Shown: in pieces, positions 24,301 to 30,083 of the stretch | How the letters are laid out: the number at the start of each line of letters is the position of its first letter | Numbering within the stretch: the first letter of the stretch is position 1 | Virus record (IMG/VR): IMGVR_UViG_3300012920_000158 | Location: 1 to 30,863 of that record | Direction: 5' to 3' (one strand) | Source: a virus | Length of the DNA stretch: 30,863 nt | Made by a program: the position numbers and the translations under genes | Notes under the pieces: generated by a model | Told to the model about the DNA's origin: nothing | Databases searched by the model: none | The model's input: the letters and a program-made list of their open reading frames with translations, nothing else

Positions 24301-25228
24301 TATTACCATCAAACGATGATGCTGTTACAGAAATATTTGTGAAGCCTGAATCTCCTGTTAAAGAAGTGGCTGAGCCGCTATTGGGATTTCCTGTCCCCGC
24401 TAAACTAGTGAGATCAACAGTGTGTATCACAGTACCATTGAGTTCTAGTTTGAGGGAGCCTGTCTCGGCGTTTCCGAAAGCATCATTTGAATAAGCAACA
24501 TATCCGTTCTGAACAGACTCAACTGTTGAATAGTTAAGATATCCAGTAATATCGACAGTACCATCATAGATGCCAAGTCTAAAGTTTGAACCAGAAGTGT
24601 CACTTTCGTATACTTCGCCAATATCCACAGCATCAAAGCCGGCTGCTGTTCCGGAAGAGGTATAATCTGTTATAGGTGCTGATGTGCCAAAAGAAAGCTT
24701 AGCAGAAACACCGGCAGCGTTATCATAATTTATTTCTGTCAGTGCTGGTGCTGGGCTTGGTGCAAGTATCTTCAACACTTCATTGAAGCGATCAATAGGT
24801 ATACCAACTAATGTCGAGGGTGTGAAGTCTGTAAAGAGTCCATCCATGTAATTTCCATCCTCTGCTGGTCCAATACTAGTGGAACCACCAGAAGAAGCAT
24901 TAACATTAACAGTTACCACATTTCCAACTGCTGAGGCTGTAACAACTGCTCCAACAAAGTTTAAAGTGGTTGCTGTGGTTGTAACATCCGAGCCTTCTTC
25001 TTGTACTGTGAGGTCGCTACCAACGTTTGTTAGATTACTTCCGTCTCCGTAAAAGAACGAAGCACTAATATCTCCGGAAACCTCTAAAGTGTTACTTCCA
25101 GTATTATATATTAAATTAGGGGAACCAGATATCTCCGTATCGCTCTTCTTTAAAAGCACAGAGCCTGTAGGGCCCAAAGTTCCGGTAACAGCACCTCCGC
25201 CTACATACGCCCAACCAAATTCAGCCAT
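21302..25228 (-). CDS. Giant fibre/adhesin protein with internal tandem duplication
   Basis: 1308 residues. Residues 1-160 hold an attachment-like start (MAEFGWAYVGGGAVTGTLGP), a DISASFFYGDGSNLTNV element common in phage fibres, and the module LTVQEEGSDVTTTATTLNFV shared with the next gene. The rest is two homologous halves of about 560 residues each (roughly 165-725 and 728-1308). Matching landmarks are SAKLSFGTS / DAKLSFGTS, GWNYARVIHSLG / GWNYARLIHRTG, NYIEWINDPSGA / NYVEWIIDPSGS, IYRNVYPTGTPISF / FYRNVYQNGTSISF, INEDYRVTSASY / NTEDYRIVSGNY, and the end WTGYLSQLQFTF / WTGYLSRIAITY. Ser, Thr, Gly and Asn are abundant, as in secreted beta-rich adhesins. It is probably the main long fibre or a large head/tail adhesin; no enzymatic motif is seen. 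Its start overlaps the previous stop (TAATG). Confidence 0.85.
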   Translation of the reverse strand: MAEFGWAYVGGGAVTGTLGPTGSVLLKKSDTEISGSPNLIYNTGSNTLEVSGDISASFFYGDGSNLTNVGSDLTVQEEGSDVTTTATTLNFVGAVVTASAVGNVVTVNVNASSGGSTSIGPAEDGNYMDGLFTDFTPSTLVGIPIDRFNEVLKILAPSPAPALTEINYDNAAGVSAKLSFGTSAPITDYTSSGTAAGFDAVDIGEVYESDTSGSNFRLGIYDGTVDITGYLNYSTVESVQNGYVAYSNDAFGNAETGSLKLELNGTVIHTVDLTSLAGTGNPNSGSATSLTGDSGFTNISVTASSFDGNNSEWYIFKHRTAKFKIDINEQLTGWNYARVIHSLGSTDYETNYIEWINDPSGAVNDLSITNARIEDITTEGSVYLSGVRYNTQLTASYKADLNNIYRNVYPTGTPISFNSTRATTPSAQALTDLTAGINDETAIFPITGTFNLNGVLNPSQTIGQGISVTHPLKNNLVNQASATATGFLIFDNTPPTTTNLVETFINEDYRVTSASYISQLEASNGTWDSEVHLTSSGTSGYNDGLIQIGTSQYSGRLYSPIASALPNNGDFSALANGDGGNPDYSSEAGTRTYFRKVQNTSGVTKYDMEISSTKSGTTFDNSALGAANAHFYIKIPGVSGWMDISQNFSYGSISDGDGALINGAANDTDSNSNIHHITFGTASVANNQYIVIKMEADESWTGYLSQLQFTFGASTETAASPQNLSDIDANNTGIDAKLSFGTSNTIADYSNATGSSISLVDFDSNSLYSVSGDRRGIFSSFSTIDGEINDAISGDSGGDYPSKAFNDAYNGDLILEVNGQEVHSVDLESTLSGINTTNGSGSRINVSAVGFSTTSDSIPDYNKPYRTGTYEVVSGDQNIGWNYARLIHRTGGGDTVTNYVEWIIDPSGSTIDTALGAEDLTNFDHSDVFYQSGVGYFASRPSASFNFLARNFYRNVYQNGTSISFPTTTNCSISNIRITGSGINTFNSAVFSAAMPALNNTSGCETTDIEVTGTVLFDSLTSIVDNLGLFTEYDASVSGQVLHPFKPDRATGTASKASFMVYSGSNGSTNLNTNEYFNTEDYRIVSGNYVNQSDATSVSNAWDSTISVNDVGTEPEHSDGMVTVNGYAISPLQIGDSGDTRNLADGGTLQSPSSNPNYSTLTENVRTYYRYFRNNSGLSKATFTLTLYGDANLISKSGAFYTGTLGANKNIQVEVKVPFDPAFTGLDDTSTAWGDCIKPYSVGTQPDTDGVGIFNGGGSDLNQTVGGTGRDIALQLQGKQVRSNQYFVVKISAHKDWTGYLSRIAITY

Positions 25229-26361
25229 TACTCATCTACTCCTGAACCTGTGTGCTCGTACATTCTGGTAACAGGTATGTTTGTTAAATCAGAGTGCAGT
25301 GAAAAGTCACAGTCCCCATCGTAAGCAGAAAGATATATCTCTTTCGTTTTTATATTCATTTTTATTTTTTCACACGTGTCTGTTAGTGTCCAATAGTGTT
25401 TATTGGACACAACATTTGGAAGAGCAGCCGATGAGCGATAATGTATTCGTAACTGTCCTGTTCCGCTACCTTCTTCTGCTTCAAATGGAGAGTCGGCAGA
25501 AATTTGGACAAGGTCGGTGGCACCATTGTGATTATTGATGCCAAAAGTATTGGCAGTGGCATGATTGATAGGGACCTCATGTGAGCCTTGTGTCCTTAGA
25601 TCGGCCTTAACCCATACTTTCTTTCCAACAGGAAAAGTTGTTGGGTCATAGTAAGCACCGCCATTGTATAAGGTCGTTACTTGAGCATCTGTAAGAGCAT
25701 CCTCCCACACAATTACATCCCTGAATTTTACACTATCTGCAAACATGTCACCAGCAACAGGGCCGATGAAAAAATGTCCATTGGTGTAATCAATATCGGG
25801 AGTGCAATCAGTTGGACAAGCAATATTATTTGATACTGGAATATTATTGTTGAGATAAAACTTTGAGTATATATCACCGGATCCACCCGGGTTAGAGCCA
25901 CTCGCAACAGCAACCAAGAAATGCCAACCGGTTGGGACGACAATTTGAGATGCAACGGGTGTATTTCCGTCTTCTGAGATTGTAATGAACTGCCAGTTGT
26001 TGACCTTCTCTCTTATTATTTGGCGACTGTTTCCTCCGAATGACCATAGAGTTCCATTTTCCCCTAGGCCTGTTCCACTCGCCGAAACCCATAAGCTTAC
26101 AGAGTAATTCGACGAATTGCCTTCTGCTTGAAATGGTTTGTGCTGTGTTTTAAAGTCGAAGGTGCCGCTAATCTCTATACTGTTAAAAGTAGCACCAGTA
26201 GAGGAATCCAGTTGAACTGTTACATTGTTTGTAACTCTAGGAAACTCAACACGCATCTCTTGTCCCGAAGAAATACTTGATGCTGTAACAAATGGTGAAC
26301 CTGCGACTTGGTATGAACCTACATTGTGAAGTCCGCCTGTATATTTAAATTTTTCACTCAT
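25228..26361 (-). CDS. Decoration-type protein carrying an inserted lectin-like (LamG/concanavalin) domain
   Basis: 377 residues. Its two ends match the two small proteins upstream: GLHNVGSYQVAGSPFVTASS and VEFPRVTNNVTVQ at the start, then KTKEIYLSAYDG, LTNIPVTRMYEHTGSGVDE at the end. Between them (about residues 62-310) lies an insertion with features of a LamG/concanavalin-like jelly roll: NYSVSLWVSASGTGLGENGT, WQFITISEDG, GWHFLVAVASGS, SKFYLNNNIPVS, HFFIGPVAGDMFADSVKFRD and VIVWEDALTDAQVTTLYNGG. The last of these is the typical closing of LamG-like domains. Such domains often bind carbohydrates, so host-surface or matrix binding is plausible. The insertion lies between strands of the small fold rather than at an end. 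It shares TAATG with the giant fibre gene, suggesting translational coupling. Confidence 0.8.
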   Translation of the reverse strand: MSEKFKYTGGLHNVGSYQVAGSPFVTASSISSGQEMRVEFPRVTNNVTVQLDSSTGATFNSIEISGTFDFKTQHKPFQAEGNSSNYSVSLWVSASGTGLGENGTLWSFGGNSRQIIREKVNNWQFITISEDGNTPVASQIVVPTGWHFLVAVASGSNPGGSGDIYSKFYLNNNIPVSNNIACPTDCTPDIDYTNGHFFIGPVAGDMFADSVKFRDVIVWEDALTDAQVTTLYNGGAYYDPTTFPVGKKVWVKADLRTQGSHEVPINHATANTFGINNHNGATDLVQISADSPFEAEEGSGTGQLRIHYRSSAALPNVVSNKHYWTLTDTCEKIKMNIKTKEIYLSAYDGDCDFSLHSDLTNIPVTRMYEHTGSGVDE

Positions 26362-26363
26362 TC

Positions 26364-26729
26364 TTACTCCGTTACGCCGGAACCAGTGAGGTTATACATA
26401 TATGATGCCTTAATAGCTGTCAAAGAAGCATATAGGGTATAATCCGCAGTGGCTGATGAGCTTAGAATAATTAAGTTACACTTCACTTCAAATGTCTCTT
26501 GGTCTCCACCCGCTATTAAAAACTTATTAGAGTCAGCAGAGTCTGTGTGAAAATATACATATATATCATTTGTCGCATCTCTATTTAACACTGTTATCTG
26601 CTTTGTTACTTCCGGAAACTCAACACTAGAAGTATTGGCACTTAAAGACCCAGTCGCTCCAAAAGGACGACCAGATGCTTGATATGCTCCAACATGATAC
26701 AACCCGGGGTTATAAATATAATTTGCCAT
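26364..26729 (-). CDS. Small decoration-type protein, paralogue B
   Basis: 121 residues, a paralogue of the gene upstream and of the ends of the 377-residue gene. It shares GLYHVGAYQASGRPFGAT near the start, VEFPEVTKQITVLNRD in the middle and LTAIKASYMYNLTGSGV at the end. All three have the same predicted course of about eight short beta strands, with no signal peptide or membrane segment. The function is unknown. Compact all-beta proteins encoded beside fibres in phages often decorate capsids or cap fibres, but this is only inferred. Its ATG shares the A with the TAA of the previous gene, and its own stop is 2 nt before the next start with GGAG inside the stop region, so the trio should be made together. 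Confidence 0.75.
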   Translation of the reverse strand: MANYIYNPGLYHVGAYQASGRPFGATGSLSANTSSVEFPEVTKQITVLNRDATNDIYVYFHTDSADSNKFLIAGGDQETFEVKCNLIILSSSATADYTLYASLTAIKASYMYNLTGSGVTE

Positions 26730-27082
26730 TACACACCCTCCAAGCCATCAAGCGAGAACATTCTACCAGCAGGAATATTTGTTAACTCAGCAAACAGCTG
26801 AAAACCAGTACCAGTGGAAGCCGATACATATAGCTCTTTACATTTTATATCCATATCTATTTTTTTATCTGCTGGAAGAACCAACTTAACTCCAGGCGAA
26901 GAAACAAAATAAAAATGCATATCTTGTGACCCAGTATTATGTAATATAATGTTTTTTGTAACATCTGGAAACTCTACGAGCTTCTCCTCATTAGCTAATA
27001 CAGAAGCTGTAAGATATGGAGAGCCGGCAACCTGATAGGAGCCTACATTATTTAGCCCCACTGTGTATGTAAAATTTGACAT
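26729..27082 (-). CDS. Small decoration-type protein, paralogue A
   Basis: 117 residues. GLNNVGSYQVAGSPYLTASV is nearly identical to the matching stretch of the 377-residue protein, followed by VEFPDVTKNIILHNTGSQDM, FYFVSSPGVKLVLPADKKID, KCKELYVSASTG and LTNIPAGRMFSLDG. It represents the uninterrupted form of the fold that carries the lectin-like insertion two genes later. ATG 27082 has TTGGAG 7 nt upstream. The 20-base gap to the bS21 gene holds no terminator, so bS21 and this trio probably share an mRNA. No database family is recalled; a virion surface role is inferred from its neighbours. Confidence 0.75.
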   Translation of the reverse strand: MSNFTYTVGLNNVGSYQVAGSPYLTASVLANEEKLVEFPDVTKNIILHNTGSQDMHFYFVSSPGVKLVLPADKKIDMDIKCKELYVSASTGTGFQLFAELTNIPAGRMFSLDGLEGV

Positions 27083-27102
27083 TTTTTCTCCAAAAACTAA
27101 AC

Positions 27103-27318
27103 TTAATTAGTGTTTTTCTTTTCTTTTTGCTCGTTCTTTTTGCGACGAGCGATAGCCTTTTGCTTGGCTCTCCTTTTTTTGTCTGATTTCTTGGTGAAGT
27201 GTCTTCTTTCACGAACCTCATCCATAAGTCCTAGTTTCTTTATCTTGCGTCTAAAACGCTTGATTAGTCGTTCCCCGCTTTCATTTCGGCGAGGTCTCAT
27301 TGTAAGTCTTGAAGCCAT
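27103..27318 (-). CDS. rpsU: Ribosomal protein bS21 homologue
   Basis: 71 residues from ATG 27318, the same length as E. coli bS21. The start shares an A with the TAA of the previous gene and has AGGA 9 nt upstream; a TTG further out is less likely. After a short basic start, the bS21 signature is clear: NESGERLIKRFRRKIKKLGL, then EVRERRHFTKKSDKKRRAKQ and a Lys/Arg-rich helix ending in KKNEQKEKKNTN. Cellular bS21 sits near the platform of the 30S subunit beside the anti-Shine-Dalgarno end of 16S rRNA and affects initiation. Phage copies are known from marine and very large phages and are thought to enter host ribosomes. Its place inside a late structural operon suggests late expression. The RHF-K-S-KK pattern looks proteobacterial, though this is only an impression. 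Confidence 0.92.
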   Translation of the reverse strand: MASRLTMRPRRNESGERLIKRFRRKIKKLGLMDEVRERRHFTKKSDKKRRAKQKAIARRKKNEQKEKKNTN

Positions 27319-27740
27319 TAATCTTTTCCTGATAGTCTTTGCCAAATCTTTGATGAATGAGAAGAAAATATACCAGAGATATCAACACCGGGGTCGCTTG
27401 GTGCGACACTATCAAGTGGCCCTTGCCCTTGCCCAGTTTTCGGGGCGGGTGCAGGAGTTGTTCCTTCGAAAAGATCAACACCATTGTAAGCATCCTTACC
27501 AATTGAGTCAAGTAATTTTTTCTTTCTTGCTTTTGCTTCTTTCAATTTTCTCTCTTTATCTTCAAAGTTTTGTTTTATTTGTCTTGGTCTTTCGGTCTCC
27601 ACAATTCGTTGAGAACCAGAGGTTCCTTTCATAACTTCTGTTATGACTGTTGAAAGGACACCCTCTTCAAAGATTACCTCTTTGATACACTCTTTAATTA
27701 GAGGCTTCAATATTTTCTTTAAATCATTTTTATTGCTCAT
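27318..27740 (-). CDS. Hypothetical protein between protease and bS21 genes
   Basis: 140 residues. The N-terminus is an amphipathic helix (LKKILKPLIKECIKEVIFEE) with an (I/L)xE pattern, followed by a charged coiled stretch (KQNFEDKERKLKEAKARKKK), an LFEGTTPAPAPKTGQGQGP linker and a C-terminal DPGVDISGIFSSHSSKIWQR. No family is named; I recall proteins with this opening and this PGVDIS ending near bS21 genes in other marine T4-like phages, which suggests a conserved partner gene. Pro/Gly linkers and a protease-like cut pattern would fit a prohead core component, but this is speculation. It starts one base after the stop of the previous gene, and its stop overlaps the bS21 start. Confidence 0.75.
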   Translation of the reverse strand: MSNKNDLKKILKPLIKECIKEVIFEEGVLSTVITEVMKGTSGSQRIVETERPRQIKQNFEDKERKLKEAKARKKKLLDSIGKDAYNGVDLFEGTTPAPAPKTGQGQGPLDSVAPSDPGVDISGIFSSHSSKIWQRLSGKD

Positions 27741-28439
27741 TTATTCTCCAAAATCTAATGGTACTTGCGTCATTGGGTCTTTAACTTTTTTTCTTCTGTT
27801 GTATTTTCTTTTGCCTGATATGGACGGCTTATCAAACTTTTCCAAATCATCCGGGCTGAAAGGCAGTTTGGGCTCTTTTTCCATATTTTCAGGCTCTTCT
27901 TCTTGGCCTTCAAACTTCGGTTTTTTAACTAATGATTTGTATTTGCCGTCTTCTGAGGCATAAAAGTATACTTCTTCGGCTCCAATTAACTTCTTCCCAT
28001 CTACATGAAAGAACTTGTTTTCCCCAAATGGATTAAACCCGAACGGAACAAAGCCTTCAAGATCTTGTTCTTCGTTGGTTTTAATTACTTTACCAGAAAC
28101 ACCAGCAGCTAAAGTTCTGTGTCCGGTCTGTGCTATTTTCTCAGCACCAGTTTCACTAACTTGAAATACTATCGGGTTTCCAAGACGAATACAGTTGGTG
28201 TAGTAGAGAGGAGAGCCTTTTCTATTTCCTTTACTATTAACGCCGTAAAGACCAATCATGCCGTTCATTCCTCGGCCTCTATGAGTTCTATTTGTGTGGC
28301 TCCACAATCTTTGACCGATAAGATCATCTCCGTCTTTGTAGTTCTCAACCGGCTTTAGTGAGTTATAATACTGCTCATCTATCACTGCCTCTAATTCTTC
28401 TTTGACAATATCTCTTATTTGCTCTGATGTGATTTTCAC
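27741..28439 (-). CDS. Hypothetical protein downstream of the prohead protease
   Basis: 232 residues from GTG 28439, placed 2 nt after the protease stop with GGAG 7 nt upstream. It opens with a short amphipathic helix (MKITSEQIRDIVKEELEAVI), a style common at the N-termini of marine phage virion proteins. A central domain follows (RLWSHTNRTHRGRGMNGMIG, LYYTNCIRLGNPIVFQVSET, HRTLAAGVSGKVIK, EGFVPFGFNPFGENKFFHVD, EEVYFYASEDGKYKSLV). This small beta-rich domain with conserved His, Cys and Gly is not assigned. The C-terminal 70 residues are Glu/Lys/Pro-rich and probably disordered. Tight coupling to the protease gene suggests a role in the prohead or core. A catalytic role cannot be claimed. Confidence 0.75.
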   Translation of the reverse strand: MKITSEQIRDIVKEELEAVIDEQYYNSLKPVENYKDGDDLIGQRLWSHTNRTHRGRGMNGMIGLYGVNSKGNRKGSPLYYTNCIRLGNPIVFQVSETGAEKIAQTGHRTLAAGVSGKVIKTNEEQDLEGFVPFGFNPFGENKFFHVDGKKLIGAEEVYFYASEDGKYKSLVKKPKFEGQEEEPENMEKEPKLPFSPDDLEKFDKPSISGKRKYNRRKKVKDPMTQVPLDFGE

Positions 28440-28441
28440 TG

Positions 28442-29059
28442 TTAGTCTCCCAATATCTTCTTAAATAAATCGTCAACGATGTTTTGCTTGGCTTCGTTAA
28501 TTTTGTTCTCGTACATTCCACGCTTTGTTTTTGGATATACATAAGCATTTGGTGTCGAAGGTTCGGAGACAATGTCAAAGCAGATAAGTTCAAAATCTTC
28601 TTGAACTTCTGTTACTCCGCCCATAGATTCCTTTACTGAGCCGAGACCACGAGATGAGATTCCAAGTTTAACACCAGCATTGATCAAGTCTTTAAGAATA
28701 CGACCAGAAGGTGTATCGAGAACTTTGATCTTGCCCATAACATCCTTTCCTTCCCACCATACAGAAGTTACAATGTGAGAGACATTCTTTAAATTAATAA
28801 CAGAGTCATCCGGATGATCAAGTTCTCCACAGGCACGGTTATCTTTAACAATTTTTTGATAGTTATTAATTTCCCTTTTCAATACCTTAAATGGATAAGA
28901 TCTTCCGTTGCCGTTTTTTCTATCAGCGGTCTGAATACGACCGGATAAGAAAAGTGCTCCTTCTTGAACGACTTGTTTCTTTTCTCCTTCAGAAAGGAGG
29001 TCAAGGCATATTCCGTCCTTGCAAAGTTCATAAAATTCTGTTAGTAATTGCTTTTTCAT
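28442..29059 (-). CDS. Prohead core maturation protease (gp21-like)
   Basis: 205 residues, close to T4 gp21 (212). After LFLSGRIQTADRKNGNGRSY comes CGELDHPDD with His82, then SHIVTSVWWEGKDVMGKIKV, TPSGRILKDLINAGVKLGIS with SSRGLGS (Ser135/136) and FELICFDIVSEPSTPNAYV with Asp162. These are the hallmarks of the T4-type serine protease family, with the GHxxGxxSSRG pattern seen here as LGISSRGLG. The enzyme works inside the prohead, cutting scaffold, capsid protein and core proteins after (I/L)xE and finally itself. Candidate targets here are the capsid protein at E59, the scaffold N-terminus and the 848-residue protein at E14. ATG 29059 has GGAG 6 nt upstream and lies just after a terminator hairpin. 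Confidence 0.93.
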   Translation of the reverse strand: MKKQLLTEFYELCKDGICLDLLSEGEKKQVVQEGALFLSGRIQTADRKNGNGRSYPFKVLKREINNYQKIVKDNRACGELDHPDDSVINLKNVSHIVTSVWWEGKDVMGKIKVLDTPSGRILKDLINAGVKLGISSRGLGSVKESMGGVTEVQEDFELICFDIVSEPSTPNAYVYPKTKRGMYENKINEAKQNIVDDLFKKILGD

Positions 29060-29077
29060 TTAATACTCCAAATAAAA

Positions 29078-29096
29078 GAGCGGGCGCCACCCGCTC
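29078..29096 (-). terminator. Intrinsic terminator upstream of the protease gene
   Basis: The minus strand reads GAGCGGG-TGGCG-CCCGCTC followed by TTTTATTT, a 7-bp GC-rich stem. Only 18 nt separate it from the protease ATG, leaving no room for a full promoter, so it is probably leaky or acts in RNA processing. The remaining spacer (29097-29145) holds nothing I recognise. Confidence 0.75.
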
Positions 29097-29145
29097 GAGT
29101 CAGCTTCCTGAGCAACAACGTCTTACAGGCTGTAGTGTAAATTTC

Positions 29146-29475
29146 TTAATCCAAAAGTTTTTCTTGATCATTCTTAACTCCATTTCTAAAACCGAAATCA
29201 TCAACCAACATCGACAGAATGTATGATGTACCCGCAGAGATACAGCCGCACAAAAATGCGTTAATCAATGAATATTCAAATGTAAATAGTTCTGTTTTCC
29301 CGTTTATCGCCCACATAAAGACACCCGCCCAAAATCCAATACACAACGGGCAATGAAACAAAGTGTTCCATTTCTTCGTGTAATCTTTCTTGGGTCTTAT
29401 GTCTTCGAAGATCTTTCCGTGAACAAGGATAAAGGTCATACCATAACAAGCAAGGATAAAGTATAATAATTCCAC
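29146..29475 (-). CDS. Small membrane protein with CPLC motif (DUF1360-like)
   Basis: 109 residues from GTG 29475, with GAGG 5 nt upstream overlapping the previous stop. Three hydrophobic segments can be seen: about residues 3-20 (LLYFILACYGMTFILVHG), 43-58 (after HCPLC, IGFWAGVFMWAI) and 69-92 (YSLINAFLCGCISAGTSYIL). A CPLCIGFWAG sequence after a short basic loop (KKDYTKKWNTLFHC) is characteristic of DUF1360-type small membrane proteins found in phages and bacteria. It should lie in the host inner membrane. The function is unknown. A membrane gene between virion genes is unusual and could relate to prohead assembly at the membrane or to cell-envelope effects late in infection, but this is inference. 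A terminator follows 50 bases after the stop. Confidence 0.75.
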   Translation of the reverse strand: MELLYFILACYGMTFILVHGKIFEDIRPKKDYTKKWNTLFHCPLCIGFWAGVFMWAINGKTELFTFEYSLINAFLCGCISAGTSYILSMLVDDFGFRNGVKNDQEKLLD

Positions 29476-29483
29476 TTTAGCCT

Positions 29484-30083
29484 CTAGTATGTATAACGTC
29501 CGTAGAGGTAAGGCGCAAATAGGTTCTTTGTAAGAATAGAGCCCTTCTCTTCCTCGTGAGGCACCTCTCCAAGTTCTGTTGTATATTCATCATCAGGATC
29601 TAATATATTCCCGTGCATCATATCGTCGTGTGCTTCAAGAAACTCATCGCTAGGCTTCTCGAGCTTACACCATTCATGAATTTGAACAAGAGCAGATTTC
29701 ATTGAGTCATATTTCTCTGAGTCCAGCACGACCGCTTCCATTGAACCATATACATTCCCGCCTTGAATAGAATCATATTGAATGATACCGGTCTTGCGAA
29801 GGTGATCAAATAGTCTCTTTTCAGCGCCATAGACATTATCGTTTAGTATTTCTTTCGCAAATGCCACCACTTTTTTCTTTTCTTGCATGATAACGATATC
29901 AATATCTTTGTGTTCAAAAATCATAATGTCTCCGTTTAATGACTCCCGGGCCAACATATTAAACTTATATGACGATAGTCTGCTATCAGTTATCTTGACT
30001 CCAACGGTGGGTTGGATATCAATACTAACATCTTGTGAAGTTTGGACCTCGGGCCCCTTATTAATTTTGATACTAACAGACAT
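29484..30083 (-). CDS. Hypothetical protein, late region
   Basis: 199 residues. ATG 30083 shares an A with the TAA of the upstream gene, and GGAGG lies 7 nt before it. The N-terminal 50 residues are beta-rich (VSIKINKGPEVQTSQDVSID, VGVKITDSRLSSYKFNMLAR), followed by GDIMIFEHKDIDIVIMQEKK and VVAFAKEILNDNVYGAEKRL, a recognisable mixed alpha/beta core. A helix-rich part follows (AEKRLFDHLRKTGI). The C-terminal 60 residues are acidic (EEKPSDEF, DPDDEYTTELGEVPHEEEKG) and end LFAPYLYGRYTY. The sequence resembles conserved hypotheticals near head genes in other T4-like marine phages, as far as I can recall. No function is assigned. It might be a prohead component because of its neighbours. Confidence 0.75.
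   Translation of the reverse strand: MSVSIKINKGPEVQTSQDVSIDIQPTVGVKITDSRLSSYKFNMLARESLNGDIMIFEHKDIDIVIMQEKKKVVAFAKEILNDNVYGAEKRLFDHLRKTGIIQYDSIQGGNVYGSMEAVVLDSEKYDSMKSALVQIHEWCKLEKPSDEFLEAHDDMMHGNILDPDDEYTTELGEVPHEEEKGSILTKNLFAPYLYGRYTY

Noticed and set aside
29283-29290. Exact TAAATAGT inside the small membrane protein gene
   Set aside because: It encodes part of GKTELFTFEY and lies upstream of a terminator, so it is not listed as a promoter; it may be chance.
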